64,000 nucleotides of DNA from Paenibacillus sp. JCM 10914 (GCF_001315105.1 NZ_BAZR01000010.1:89858-153857), one strand, 5' to 3'; numbered from the stretch's first letter, positions 37,029 to 48,056 are shown. The notes: generated from the sequence alone by a model not told the origin. A program made the numbers and translations.

Positions 37029-37883
37029 ATGGTAAAAGGAATGAAATTCGACTTTGGCAGGCTCATATTTTACCTGTTGCTGACCGCCTTTGGTCTCTTG
37101 ATGCTCGCCCCGTTGGTATATATGGCATCAACGGCGTTTAAACCGACAGCGGAGCTGTTCCTGTTCCCGCCTCGCTTCTTCTTCATTAATCCGACGTGGA
37201 ACAACTTCTATCAGCTGCTCCTGGTGACGGGAACGTCCTTCGTTCCGTTCACCCGCTACATCTTCAACAGCCTGATTGTAACGTTATGCGTCGTAGGGGG
37301 AGGCGTGTTAATCTCCGCAATGGCGGCTTATCCATTAGCGAAACATAATATGCCGTTTCGCAGCACGATCTTCAATCTGATCGTATTCTCGCTGATGTTC
37401 TCGCCAATGGTATTGCAGATCCCGCAATATCTGGTGATTAGTAAGATCGGTCTCATGAACACCTACATTGCGCAGATCATTCCATCACTGGCTTCACCTG
37501 TTGGCATGTTCTTGATGGTTCAGTTTGCGAAGCAAATTCCGGAGCCGCTACTTGAGGCGGCACGAATCGATGGAGCCGGAGAGTGGAGAATATTCCGCAC
37601 GATCATATTGCCGATGCTCAAACCCGCCATCGCGACGTTTGCACTCTTCAGCTTCATCTCAGCATGGAATGATCCTTATCCGGCGATGGTCTACGCGACG
37701 CAGGAGGACATGAAGTCACTGCCCATTGCGATTCAGACGATCAGCGGCGGGGCAGGCGTTGTAGCAAGGGTAGGAACCTTTGCTGCAGCAAGTTTCTTGA
37801 TGATTATCCCAACCATTCTGGTCTTCATCATAACTCAGCGGATGGTGCTGCAGACGATGGCCCATTCGGGTCTGAAGGAATAG
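37029..37883 (+). CDS. Carbohydrate ABC permease 1b (MalG type)
   Basis: 284 residues, six membrane segments. The EAA loop is LEAARIDGAGEWRIFRTIILP near residue 175. It ends with the MalG-like QRMVLQTMAHSGLKE. It begins 8 bp after permease 1a. No ATPase gene is linked to this importer. Confidence 0.92.
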   Translation: MVKGMKFDFGRLIFYLLLTAFGLLMLAPLVYMASTAFKPTAELFLFPPRFFFINPTWNNFYQLLLVTGTSFVPFTRYIFNSLIVTLCVVGGGVLISAMAAYPLAKHNMPFRSTIFNLIVFSLMFSPMVLQIPQYLVISKIGLMNTYIAQIIPSLASPVGMFLMVQFAKQIPEPLLEAARIDGAGEWRIFRTIILPMLKPAIATFALFSFISAWNDPYPAMVYATQEDMKSLPIAIQTISGGAGVVARVGTFAAASFLMIIPTILVFIITQRMVLQTMAHSGLKE

Positions 37884-37893
37884 GGGGAGCGAT

Positions 37894-39398
37894 ATGATTC
37901 GAGTGAAATGGCGCAAGCATGTCGCTTCTTGGCTGGTATGTTCCTTCCTCTTCTTAACGGTACAGGGGACGGTGGCTGCAGATAGCCTTATGCAGGCTAT
38001 ATCTGGAATTCCAGATCTGATGCTCCTTCCATTAACGGATATCTATATAAGGATTCCATTGACGGATATGATTTGAGCTCCGGGCCCTTTAAGGCGCCAG
38101 AGGATATCTTCATCAACGACAATGATTCGATTTACATCGTGGACAGCGGTAGTAACCGGGTCGTCCTGCTCGATAAGGATCACCAGTTGATCCGAGTGAT
38201 TGGCGATGAGGAAGGCCCAGGACAATTAAACGGACCCAAGGGTGTATTTGTCAAAGATGACGGGACGGTATATGTGGCTGATACACAGAATCGGAGGATT
38301 GCGATCTTCGATCATGACGGTACATTTGTTCAAGAGATTGCGTCACTCAGCAGCCCGCTGCTCGGCAGCAACTTCTTGTTCTCTCCGGCGAAGCTGGTTG
38401 TTGATAAGCGCGATTATATGATTGTCGCCAATGACGGAACCAGCTCTGGACTGCTCCAGATTGATCCTTCTGGTAATTTCAAAGGATACTTTGGAGCGAA
38501 CATGGTGGAATTTAGTTGGTCGCGCTTCTTCATCCGCTTGTTTGCAACAGATGAACAAAAGGCGCAGCTGGCGAGTGTAAGACCACAGGAATTCTCGAAC
38601 CTGCATCAGGATACGGAAGGCTTTATCTGGACGACCACACTTGGTGTTGAATACAACCAAATCAAACGTCTAAGCGCCGTCGGGGTAGATACGTATAATC
38701 CGGATTGGACGCAAGAGCATAATCGTAAAAAATTCGGCGACACCTTCTCCGTAGGATCCTTTGACGCTGCATCATTCGTGGATATCTCCGTTGATGATAA
38801 AGGGGTGGTGACGGGCTTGGATCTCTCGACGGGCAAGGCGTTCCAATATGACAAAGTACGAAGCCTGCTCTTTGTTTTTGGCGGTATCGGCGATCAGAAC
38901 GGGTTGTTCAAAACGCCGGTAGCTATTGACCAAACGTCGGACGGGAGCATTTACATCGTGGATAAGACCCGTAACCGGATCGACCGCTTTCGCACGACAC
39001 CGTTCGGGGACCTCGTGCATGAAGCGTCTGCACTATTCGTGGATGGAAGATATCAAGAAGCGAAGGAACCGTGGGGGAGAGTGCTTGAGCTGAACAGCAA
39101 CTACGATCTGGCCTACAGCGGGATCGGCAAAGCGCTTGAGAAGGAAGAACGTTGGAAGGAAGCGATGGAATACCACAAGCTGTCGCGGGTTCAGTACAAC
39201 TATTCGCAAGCGTTGAAGGAATACCGCAAAGAGTGGCTGCGAGAGAATTTTCAATATGTATTCTTCGGCATTATCGGTTTGTTTGTCGTGTTTAAGTTCG
39301 GAGGACCGTTCATTCGGAGATTATGGAACCGATCAAGCGTTGCAAAGCGTTCCAGCGTTTCAGAGCATGTCACGCATAAGGGAGGATCAATGGAATGA
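37894..39398 (+). CDS. Secreted-type NHL beta-propeller/TPR protein with C-terminal membrane anchor, frameshifted at about 37986
   Basis: The N-terminal signal KHVASWLVCSFLFLTVQGTVAA is followed, after correction, by SPYAGYIWNSRSDAPSINGYLY. The first frame stops at 38074; restoring one C at AGCCTTATG (37984-37992) joins both parts into about 500 residues. NHL-type blades repeat the pattern GPxGVFVxDDGTVYVADTxNxR (FKAPEDIFINDNDSIYIVDSGSNRV; FKTPVAIDQTSDGSIYIVDKTRNRI). A TPR-like helical pair (YQEAKEPWGRVLELNSNYDLAYSGIGKAL) precedes a membrane helix, FQYVFFGIIGLFVVFKF. The propeller would face outside. It probably binds or organises glycan or partner proteins. Its stop overlaps the YIP1 gene. 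Confidence 0.82.
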
Positions 39399-40009
39399 AC
39401 TTGCTCAGCAATTCGCGCAAGGTGCTGCGTCATCCTCTGGATTTCTTCCATGATATACAGCTGCAAGGGAGGGCCAAATGGAGCCACGCCGTTATTCTCT
39501 TGCTGTTGATGGTGTGCGTGCATCTGTTGAAGCTGTCATGGACCGGCTACTCGTTTGAAGGCAGGGAGGCCTATCAGATTTCTTTTGTCTTTGAATCATT
39601 TTGGATTATCGTGCCGTGGATCACCTGGTGTGTATCGAACTGGGCGGTCAGCGCTATTATGGATGGCGAAGGTAAATTCAAAGACATTGTGGTCTCATCG
39701 GCCTATGCGCTGGTTCCTTATATCGTGTTGTCACTACCGCTTGCACTGCTGTCGCAGATATTGACGCAAGGAGAATATTACACCTATTGGGGTTTAATTT
39801 ATTTCATTAATGCATGGGTGATGTTTTTGTTTCTGGTCAAGGTCAAAACGCTTCACGATTTTGAACTGGGCAAGATGCTGTGGATTATTGTGCTGACGAT
39901 CGTGGGAATGCTCGTCATTTGGTTTGTCGGTTTTCTTATATTCGGCTTGGTAAACCAGGCGATTGAGTTTGTAATCGGAGTCGTGAAAGAAATCCAATTC
40001 CGTTTATAG
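39395..40009 (+). CDS. YIP1 family membrane protein
   Basis: 204 residues with five membrane segments. The YIP1-domain features are SKVLRHPLDFFHDIQLQGRA at the N terminus, SNWAVSAIMDGEGKFKDIVVSSAYALVPYIVLSLPLAL near residue 90, and a C-terminal hydrophobic pair. YIP1 proteins in bacteria have no settled function. It overlaps the beta-propeller gene by 4 bp, suggesting that the two form a membrane complex. Confidence 0.85.
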   Translation: MNLLSNSRKVLRHPLDFFHDIQLQGRAKWSHAVILLLLMVCVHLLKLSWTGYSFEGREAYQISFVFESFWIIVPWITWCVSNWAVSAIMDGEGKFKDIVVSSAYALVPYIVLSLPLALLSQILTQGEYYTYWGLIYFINAWVMFLFLVKVKTLHDFELGKMLWIIVLTIVGMLVIWFVGFLIFGLVNQAIEFVIGVVKEIQFRL

Positions 40010-40062
40010 TCACGCTACAACATGCATCTCCCTTGTTGAGATGCTTGAGGAGGAAGCTTAGC

Positions 40063-42366
40063 TTGAGCAGACATAGAAAATGGAAAGCGGTCTTCGCCGT
40101 TGTGGTCCTTCTGATCATCCTTGCTGGAGCGATATACCTCAGTCAGGACAAAGATAACACAGCGCCGCAGGCGGTGGAAGAGACTGCGGAAGCCGCGGAG
40201 GAGACGGTGGAAGTCGTCGAGGATTTCGTGCTGCCTGTGGCCGAGGCCCCCGATGCCAATGAAGCGAAGACGCTTGTCGCAGAGAATGGCAGTTATCGAA
40301 TGTATGTGAATGAGGAGATCGGGAATGTGCGTATAGAAGAGATCTCCTCCGGTCGGGAATGGTTCAGTGCCCCGCCTGTTGATCCAGCCATGCCGTCTAA
40401 CAACCGAGATTTTATCCAGGCGCCAGTACATGTGCGGTATACCCAGGGCGTGAGTCCTTCACAGACCTACCCGAAAAAAGACATGGCCGTGGTTGAGATG
40501 GAGAAGATCGAAGGTGGGGTACGCTTTGCGTTTGATTTTGATAACGCATCGCTGCTGTTCGGCTTCCAGGTGGAATACCGCCTGACGGAGCAAGGCTTTG
40601 AAGCTACCGTGCCAGATGCATCCATATATGAACAAGGCCGCTCGAAAATTACAAGCATCGAAGTCCTCCCTTTCTTTGGCGCCGAGAACAAGCAAGAGAA
40701 AGGGGCGGTATTTATTCCGGATGGTTCAGGAGCATTAATTCAATTCAAAGAGGTTCATCCTCAGTACTTTGAGAACTACTCCGAATTTGTATATGGCGGT
40801 GACCCCGCCTTTAAGAAAGAGATTAATGACCTGATTTCCGAAATATTTGTCCGTAAGCCGAACGTGAAGCAATATGCCGCTCTCCCGGTTTACGGAATCT
40901 ACCGTGAGAATCAAGGTTTCCTGGCGATCATAACCGAAGGCGATTATGATGCCAAGATCAATGCGACCTTGCCGGGTACGAGAAACATCGACATGTACCG
41001 TGCTTCCGCAGAATTTATGTATCGTCATGACGACATCATCTTCATTGGCAATTCCGGTGAGATTCCACTGTTTCAAGGTAACCGGGTGCAGGGAGACCGG
41101 TCGGTACGCTATGTGTTGTTGACGGATGAGCAGGCAGGTTACGTCGGAATGGCCCATGCCTATCGCGATTATCTGGAGAAAGACATCGGAGTGGCTCCGA
41201 CGGTTCATACAAAGGCTTCATTGCAAGTAAGGCTGCTCGGCGGCGTGCTGCGTGATGAGATCATTGGCACGACGTATATCGATATGACCACGTTTCAGCA
41301 GGCACAGCGCATTATTGACGATTTCATAGCCCTTGGCATGACCGAGCTTGAGTTGACGATAGACGGCTGGTCGAAGGATGGGGTTTATGGGAATCAGCCT
41401 GCACATTTCCCAGTCACGAAGAAGCTGGGCGGCAAGAAGGAATTGGCCCGTCTAGCCGATTACGCCAAGGCTCAAGGGATTGACTTATATTTGAAGACAA
41501 ACTATGTCCGCCCTTACGAACAAAGTGACTCTTTTAAAGCCTCCAGGGATTCGATCCGAGGCATCGACCGGGAAGTCCGGAAGATTCCGAATTATTATAT
41601 CAGTACTCGCTTCTCGGATTGGGATGAAGTGTTCTATCTGTTGAAGCCGGATCGAGTGCTCAATAAACATGTCGTCAAGGAACTTCATCAATTCGCCGAA
41701 CTCGGCGTCAGTGGCGTTCATCTGCAATATATGGGCGACACGCTGTATTCCGATCATGATCCGAAGAATTTGACGGATCGCAGCGTAACAGCAGGGATCT
41801 GGAAGGATTCACTGCAGAAGTTCAGAGAGACGGTAGGCAGAACGGCTGTTGATTACGGCTTTGCTTACACGCTCGGCCATGTAGACCGGATCGATAACAT
41901 CCCGGTGAACTCGAGCCAGTTCACCTATGAGGATACAGCAATACCTTTTTATCAGATTGCCATTCATGGTCTTGTTCCTTATACCGTCAGTCCATCCAAT
42001 CTGCGGGATGACCCGGAGACCGAATTTCTAAGAGCGCTGGAGTACGGGGCTTTGCCAAGTTATGAACTGACCTATGCACCAACAACCCATCTGGCGAGAA
42101 CGATGATGGAACGGGTATTCAGCGGACAATATGAGACTTGGCTGAGTGAAGCGGCTCGCGAGTATGAGGTGTTTACGGATTTGAAGGCTCATGTAGGCGG
42201 AATGAAGATGACCAATCACGAACAGCTTGCTGCACAAGTGTACCGGACTACCTACGAAGATGGAAGCTACGTGATTGTTAACTACGGTGATACATCGGCA
42301 TTAGCTGGAAATCATACGATTGCGGCCAGAGATTACCTCGTGGTGAAGGGAGGGGATGACCAGTGA
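40063..42366 (+). CDS. DUF5696 protein, possible glycoside hydrolase-like enzyme
   Basis: 767 residues. An N-terminal membrane anchor (RKWKAVFAVVVLLIILAGAIYLSQ) is followed by an acidic linker. Residues about 80-390 look like a beta-sandwich (EVLPFFGAENKQEKGAVFIPDGSGALI). Residues about 390-690 look like a TIM barrel with ELELTIDGWSKDGVYG, GIDLYLKTNYVRPYEQ, VSGVHLQYMGDTLYSDHD and YGFAYTLGHVDRI. This is the layout of large retaining hydrolases, but catalytic residues cannot be assigned from sequence alone. TTG 40063 has GAGGAGG upstream; the frame extends further 5' without a ribosome site. It overlaps the next permease gene by 4 bp. Confidence 0.82.
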   Translation: MSRHRKWKAVFAVVVLLIILAGAIYLSQDKDNTAPQAVEETAEAAEETVEVVEDFVLPVAEAPDANEAKTLVAENGSYRMYVNEEIGNVRIEEISSGREWFSAPPVDPAMPSNNRDFIQAPVHVRYTQGVSPSQTYPKKDMAVVEMEKIEGGVRFAFDFDNASLLFGFQVEYRLTEQGFEATVPDASIYEQGRSKITSIEVLPFFGAENKQEKGAVFIPDGSGALIQFKEVHPQYFENYSEFVYGGDPAFKKEINDLISEIFVRKPNVKQYAALPVYGIYRENQGFLAIITEGDYDAKINATLPGTRNIDMYRASAEFMYRHDDIIFIGNSGEIPLFQGNRVQGDRSVRYVLLTDEQAGYVGMAHAYRDYLEKDIGVAPTVHTKASLQVRLLGGVLRDEIIGTTYIDMTTFQQAQRIIDDFIALGMTELELTIDGWSKDGVYGNQPAHFPVTKKLGGKKELARLADYAKAQGIDLYLKTNYVRPYEQSDSFKASRDSIRGIDREVRKIPNYYISTRFSDWDEVFYLLKPDRVLNKHVVKELHQFAELGVSGVHLQYMGDTLYSDHDPKNLTDRSVTAGIWKDSLQKFRETVGRTAVDYGFAYTLGHVDRIDNIPVNSSQFTYEDTAIPFYQIAIHGLVPYTVSPSNLRDDPETEFLRALEYGALPSYELTYAPTTHLARTMMERVFSGQYETWLSEAAREYEVFTDLKAHVGGMKMTNHEQLAAQVYRTTYEDGSYVIVNYGDTSALAGNHTIAARDYLVVKGGDDQ

Positions 42367-43241
42367 AGAAACAGATGAGAATGACGATCCGCATACGCAA
42401 TGTACTGGAGGCTTATTCCTTTCTCTCCCTGTGGCTGATCGGATTTGCCATGTTCATGGCCATCCCGCTGGCCAGGTCGTTGTTTTATTCCTTCAATGAA
42501 ATGAAGGTTTCGAGCAGCGGACTCGTAGCAGACTGGATCGGCATGCTTAACTTTCGCCGGGCGTTCTCAACGGATGTCAATTTTCTGCCTCTACTCAAGG
42601 ATTCATTCCTTAGCCTGTTGATTCATGTGCCGTTGATTCTGATCTTTGCTATGTTTGCCGCGCTGCTGCTCAACCGTCCGATGTTCGGGCGAACTTTCTT
42701 TCGCGGGGTATTCTTCCTCCCGGTTATCATCGCATCCGGCGCCGTGCTGGCAGAAATGCTGGAGCTTGGCGCCCAGCGGATGCCGTTATTTACTTCATCG
42801 AGCCTGTTTCTGGCGCTATCCGATGTCATTCCAGGCGATATATTGGAGCCGCTGCTCATTCTCGCGGATCAGTTAACTCTGGTTATGTGGGATTCGGGGG
42901 TTCAGATTCTGATCTTCTTGGCAGGACTGCAGACCATTTCGTCTTCTTTGTATGAGGCGGCGAATATGGACGGGGCAACCAAGTGGGAGAGTTTCTGGAA
43001 AATTACGTTCCCGATGATGGCACCGATGATTCTAGTCAATACGCTGTTCACGATTGTTAACTCCTTCACTTCGCCTAGTAACGAGATGATGGGCTACATT
43101 CGGACCGTCGTATTCAGCCAGAATGATTATGGTTATGGAGCTGCCATCGGATGGGTTTACTTTATCTTGATTTTTCTGATCATAGCGCTCGTATTTCTGA
43201 TCTTCCGCAAGAATTTGGCCAATACGGACGGAAGGAGATGA
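42363..43241 (+). CDS. Carbohydrate ABC permease 2a (MalF type)
   Basis: 292 residues. The EAA loop YEAANMDGATKWESFWKITFP is near residue 200. An unusually long loop (GAQRMPLFTSSSLFLALSDVIPGDILEPLLILADQLT, residues about 138-175) replaces the usual short one. It overlaps the DUF5696 stop by 4 bp. Confidence 0.9.
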   Translation: MKKQMRMTIRIRNVLEAYSFLSLWLIGFAMFMAIPLARSLFYSFNEMKVSSSGLVADWIGMLNFRRAFSTDVNFLPLLKDSFLSLLIHVPLILIFAMFAALLLNRPMFGRTFFRGVFFLPVIIASGAVLAEMLELGAQRMPLFTSSSLFLALSDVIPGDILEPLLILADQLTLVMWDSGVQILIFLAGLQTISSSLYEAANMDGATKWESFWKITFPMMAPMILVNTLFTIVNSFTSPSNEMMGYIRTVVFSQNDYGYGAAIGWVYFILIFLIIALVFLIFRKNLANTDGRR

Positions 43242-43248
43242 TTAACCC

Positions 43249-44238
43249 ATGAACAAAATTGTAATCCGTACCGTATCGCAACTGGAAAAGAAGGAATGGC
43301 CGATAACGTTGAAGAAAAAAGCGCTGCTTATTTTTAATCGGTTGGCCTTGTACGTCGTATTGCTCTCATTATCTTTTGTATTCGTGTATCCGCTCCTGTT
43401 CATTCTGTCGCAATCGATGATGCTGCCGTCCGACATTTCAGATTCCACCGTGCAGTGGATCCCGCAACAGCTCTCGTTCATCAATTACTCGGACGCCTTT
43501 CTCGCGTTGGGCGGCGCACAGAACCGTACATACTGGGACGCCTTTCTCTACAGCTTTATCATCTCGTTTGGCAGTGCGGCTCTTCAGGTATTCAGCTGCG
43601 CATTGGCTGGATATGCACTGGGTCGATACCGCTTTCCGGGATACATGCTGTGTATGTCGCTCGTATTGTTTACGTTCCTTGTACCTCCTCAAACCATCGT
43701 CGTTCCGCTGTTTCGACTGTTCTCGGATTTGGGGTGGATCAACACGTTCTGGCCCTTTATCGTTCCGAGTGCTACCGGCCATGGTTTGAAGGGTGCGCTA
43801 TTCGTTCTAATCTTCATTCAATTCTTTCATCGACTGCCATCGGTGCTTGAAGAGGCTGCGAGAATCGATGGGGCGAGCGCATTCCGAACCTATTGGACGA
43901 TTATGCTGCCGCTCGCGCGGCCGGCCATGCTGGTCGTGTTTCTATTCTCTGTGGTATGGCACTGGAATGATCTATTTGAACCGAATCTTTACCTGCGGAT
44001 TCCTAATTTCTACAACCTGTCGCAGACGCTCGGCATATTTAACGGTGTCGGTTCCGCTCAGATGGACGCAGCGACTTCCGGTCTGACGGCTGCGCAGACC
44101 ATCGGCGCGGCACCAACGATCATGAACAAAATTATGGCTGCGGCCATGCTGACCGTGCTTCCGATGCTTGTGCTGTATTTGTTCACGCAGCGTTATTTCG
44201 TGGAGAGCGTCGAGAGAGCGGGAATTGCCGGTGAGTAA
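43249..44238 (+). CDS. Carbohydrate ABC permease 2b (MalG type)
   Basis: 329 residues, longer than usual because of a roughly 30-residue cytosolic N terminus and an insert near residues 258-290. The EAA loop LEEAARIDGASAFRTYWTIMLP is near residue 203, and the C terminus is LYLFTQRYFVESVERAGIAGE. It pairs with permease 2a. Confidence 0.92.
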   Translation: MNKIVIRTVSQLEKKEWPITLKKKALLIFNRLALYVVLLSLSFVFVYPLLFILSQSMMLPSDISDSTVQWIPQQLSFINYSDAFLALGGAQNRTYWDAFLYSFIISFGSAALQVFSCALAGYALGRYRFPGYMLCMSLVLFTFLVPPQTIVVPLFRLFSDLGWINTFWPFIVPSATGHGLKGALFVLIFIQFFHRLPSVLEEAARIDGASAFRTYWTIMLPLARPAMLVVFLFSVVWHWNDLFEPNLYLRIPNFYNLSQTLGIFNGVGSAQMDAATSGLTAAQTIGAAPTIMNKIMAAAMLTVLPMLVLYLFTQRYFVESVERAGIAGE

Positions 44239-44367
44239 GTGAACATTGCTCTAAAGGAGGTGGTCGGCCCCCGATGTGAGGGTCAACGAAACACGGTTCA
44301 TGAGAATGTGAGCAAGAATGGAAATATGTAATACAGGGCGGTTATCATAAAAATTGGAGGAAGATCT

Positions 44368-45762
44368 TTGATGAGAAAAACAACGTTACTTCTGTTTGTT
44401 CTGATGTTTTCTCTTTCTGTACTGCTGGCCGCGTGCAGCGGCGGAGGCGGCGCTACAACAGCCGACCCGAAGCCTGGGAATGAAGCCAATGTTGAGACGC
44501 CGAAGCAAGATGATGCACAGCAGGAGGAAGCAACCGTTCCCGAAGAACCCGTTAAAGATCTAAGCGGTGAGCTCGAGCTGTGGTCATTCGATCCTGAAAT
44601 GTTCCCTGAAGCTGTTGAAGCATTCCAGGCCAAGTATCCGAAGGTCAAGGTCAATGTGGTTAACATGGAAAAGGATGAAATGCATGACAAGGCGTTAACT
44701 GCCATTGCGGCCGGAACCGGCGGACCGGATGTGCTGTTCCTTGAAGGCGGTTACTTTAAACGTTTTACCTCAATTGAAGGGTTGGAGGATTTACTGGCAG
44801 CCCCTTATGACGCTGGGCAGTTCCAAGGCGAGTTTACGGAAGCGAACTGGAAGCGCTGGATGTCGATCGACGGTAAGCGGTTGATCGGTATGCCGTGGGA
44901 TATGCCGCCTGCTGTCACTTATTACCGGGCTGATATTTTAGAAGAGAATGGCTTCCCGACAGATCCTGCAGAGTTAATGCAGTACATTATGAATTCTGAC
45001 AATTTCATGAATATGGCGAGAACGCTGAAGCAAAAAGGAGTCTACCTGCTGGAATGGCGTGATCAGCCTGTAGGTTTGATGAATAGCGGCATCTCCTTCT
45101 TTGACAGTGATTTGAATTATCGCCGTAACGCCGACGGATTTGTAAAAGGGCTCGATATTTCCAAGCAAATTGCGCAGGAAGAGCTTTACTTAGGTCAATC
45201 GATCTGGTCTGAAGAAGGCCAGCAGGCGATTAAGAACGGAAAATTAGCCTTTGTGTACATGGGTTCATGGGGTGATAACATTATCGAATCCTGGGCTGGC
45301 GAGGATCAAGCCGGCAAGTGGCGTGCTACCGGTCTACCGTTCGGTGCGTATGGAGGCCAAGGCGGATCCGTGCTGTCCATCCTGTCCCAGAGCAAGAACA
45401 AAGAACTGGCTTGGGAATTCATCAAATTCAACCTTGCTTCAGCTGAGGGGCAACTCGTATGGACGAAAAAAGGAATTATGCCAGGCTGGAAACCGGCTTG
45501 GGAGTTCCCGGAGTTCAAGAATGTGAAAGATCCTTACTTTGGCGATCAGAATACGAATCAGTTATATGCTGCCTTGCTCGACAAAGTACCAGCCTCTGTG
45601 GAGACACCGCTGGATGATAAAGCGAGTGAAGTGTGGGGACCAGGCATTGCCGAGGTTATGGAGAAGAATCTGGACTCCAAAGCTGCTCTGCAAAAGATAG
45701 AGGATGATATTATGGCCGCGGTTGCAGCCGATCGGCAAAAGCTGCTCGACGCGCGAAAGTAA
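44368..45762 (+). CDS. Sugar ABC transporter binding lipoprotein (system 2)
   Basis: The signal RKTTLLLFVLMFSLSVLLAAC ends in a lipobox. A Gly/acidic linker follows. The type-1 sugar-binding domain has GPDVLFLEGGYFKRF, IGMPWDMPPAVTYYRADILEENGF and GGSVLSILSQSKNKELAWEFIKF. It follows permease 2b by 130 bp. A strong terminator after it separates it from the GH30 gene. Confidence 0.93.
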   Translation: MMRKTTLLLFVLMFSLSVLLAACSGGGGATTADPKPGNEANVETPKQDDAQQEEATVPEEPVKDLSGELELWSFDPEMFPEAVEAFQAKYPKVKVNVVNMEKDEMHDKALTAIAAGTGGPDVLFLEGGYFKRFTSIEGLEDLLAAPYDAGQFQGEFTEANWKRWMSIDGKRLIGMPWDMPPAVTYYRADILEENGFPTDPAELMQYIMNSDNFMNMARTLKQKGVYLLEWRDQPVGLMNSGISFFDSDLNYRRNADGFVKGLDISKQIAQEELYLGQSIWSEEGQQAIKNGKLAFVYMGSWGDNIIESWAGEDQAGKWRATGLPFGAYGGQGGSVLSILSQSKNKELAWEFIKFNLASAEGQLVWTKKGIMPGWKPAWEFPEFKNVKDPYFGDQNTNQLYAALLDKVPASVETPLDDKASEVWGPGIAEVMEKNLDSKAALQKIEDDIMAAVAADRQKLLDARK

Positions 45763-45800
45763 GTCATCATATTCGCGATGCAACAACTTAAAAAAGTGCG

Positions 45801-45848
45801 CCCATTGCTGTCCACCGTCTGATTCGGGGGACAGCAATGGGTTTTATT
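45801..45848 (+). terminator. Terminator between system-2 binding protein and GH30 genes
   Basis: The 13-bp perfect arms CCCATTGCTGTCC (45801-45813) and GGACAGCAATGGG (45829-45841) are followed by TTTTATT. Confidence 0.92.
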
Positions 45849-45873
45849 AGAACATCCAGAAGGAGTGTGGGGG

Positions 45874-48056
45874 TTGGTTAAACAGAGAATTTGGCTGATA
45901 GCCGGTATTGTCATTATTATCGTTGCAGGTGTCACTGCTTATATGATGATGTATGCGGCAGATGGAGAGGCAAAGGAGGAAACAGATGTGAAGGTATGGT
46001 TATCTTCAGCAGATGGATTATTTACGCTGGATCCACAGGAGGATGTCGTATTTGGGCAGGCGGGCAGCACAAGCCCGGATATGAGAACCTTTCTGCTGGA
46101 TGATGCGGTAACCTATCAGCCCTATTTCGGCATGGGGTCCTCCCTGGAGGAATCTACGGTGTACAATCTGATGAGGATGAGTGAGAATCACCGGGAAAGC
46201 GTAATGAAAGTCCTGTTTGATCCTAAGGAAGGGTTGGGCTGGAACTTGATGAGAATTACGCTTGGAACATCGGACTTTACAGGAAGAGAGTGGTATAGCT
46301 ATAACGATAATCCTCCAGGTGGAAGCGATCCGGAGATGACGCATTTCTCTATTCAGAAAGACCTGGATTATCATATTATCCCTATCATCAAGCAGGCACT
46401 TTCCTATAATCCGGAGATGAAGATTATTGCCTCGGCTTGGAGCGTACCAGCCTGGATGAAGGACAGCGGGAGACTGGATGGCGGCCCAGCCAAGAGCGGG
46501 AAGATGAAGAGCGAGTATCTGCCTGCACTGGCCCTGTATTACCGGAAAACGATCGAGGCTTACGCTGAACAGGGGATTCCGATTTATGCGATCAGCCTTC
46601 ATAATGAACCTGGTATCCACGTGGATTACCCTATGACGGAATTCTCCCTAAGCCAGCAGATCGAGCTTCTAAAACAGTTGAAGCAAGAATTTAGCAGCAC
46701 AGAGCATGGCGAGATCATTGATACCGAAGTATGGGTCAATGAATTCAATATTTACGATTGGGAACAGCAGAACAAACGAATATATGATGATCCGGAAGCC
46801 TATGCGCTGTCGGATGGCACGGCTTTTCACGATTACTGGGGACATCTGAGCAGTATGTCCGACGCGCATGAAGCGCATCCCGACAAACCGATCTATATGA
46901 CAGAACGATCCGTATGGGGAACCAAGGGAGCGGACCGGATCATCCAGTATTTCCGAAATTACGCCAGGAGTTATAATGCTTGGGTAACTCTGCTCGATAA
47001 TCAAGGACAGCCTAATGTATCCAGTACCGGTGCCGGACGCACGCTGGTTACGATCGATTCGAAGGATCCGGATCAATATGCCATCAATTTTGAAGCCTAC
47101 ATGATGGGGCATTTCTCCAAGTATTTGGAACGGGGTGCGCTACGGCTTGACAGCAATTATTATGATGATAACTATGATACGCATATCTCCCAGATGAACG
47201 GTGAAGAAGAGGTCAGACCAGAGCTATCCAACATCGCCTTTCAGAATCCGGACGGTACGATTGTGATGATCGTTGTCAATAACAGCAGTATGGCGCAAGA
47301 TTTCAGACTGTTGTACAAGGATAAGGAGTTCTCTGCCACACTTCCCGCGAAGTCGCTTGCCACGTATCAGTGGTCAGCATGGCCGGATGGAGATCAGACT
47401 CAGGAAAGAGTGAAGACGCCTGTCATCGCGCCTGTTGGAGGACGCGTATTCGGTGTTCAGTCGGTCATCATCACTACATCTACCGAGGAGGCCCAGATCC
47501 GCTATACGCTAGATGGCAGTATCCCGGATGGGAATTCGCCACTCTACAGCGGGCCGATTCCATTAGAAGGAACCAATGAAACGGTTGTGGTCAAAGCCAT
47601 CGCCTTTAAAGAGGGAGCTTTGGATTCTGTGCTGAAATCGGCAGCCTATGAGTTTGTGATTCCTTCTATCATCCGGGACAGATTGAAGCGGAAGCTTATT
47701 TGGACACTAATGACGGTCAGACCGAGCCTAGTTCGGAAGGCGGATTCAATATCGGCTGGATTGATCCCGGTGATTGGTTGGATTATCCGGTGGAGGTCAA
47801 GGAGAGTGGATTATACAAGGTCTCCTATCGGATTGCCGGACCGAACGCTCAAGGAACCATTGAACTCCGAGCACAGGATTCAACGCTTGTGTCAACCAGC
47901 ATGCAGAGCACGGGGGATTGGCAGGAATGGAGCACGGTGGAGAGCGAGCCGTTCACATTGGAGGCGGGAAGCAAGTTGCTGCGGGTCTACTTCAACGGTT
48001 CCGGTTTCAATCTGAATTGGATCAGGTTTGAGCACGTTCAGGCGAAGGAAGAGTAA
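45874..48056 (+). CDS. GH30 glycoside hydrolase with chitobiase-C-like and CBM6 modules, frameshifted at about 47662
   Basis: Extracellular, membrane-anchored hydrolase. An N-terminal helix (VKQRIWLIAGIVIIIVAGVTAYMM) is followed by a GH30 barrel: YFGMGSSLEESTVYNL, the acid/base Glu in SLHNEPG (residue 245) and the nucleophile Glu in IYMTERSVWG (residue 344). A CHB_HEX_C-type module (ITTSTEEAQIRYTLDGSIPDG) leads to a CBM6 (QIEAEAYLDTNDG, DWLDYPVEVKESGLYKVSYRIAG, FNLNWIRFE). The frame breaks at VIPSIIRD; one extra C at ATTCCTTC (47659-47666) restores VIPFYHPGQIEAEAYLD. TTG 45874 has AAGGAG 8 bp upstream. GH30 members cleave beta-glucan or xylan bonds; the subfamily is not assigned. Confidence 0.88.
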
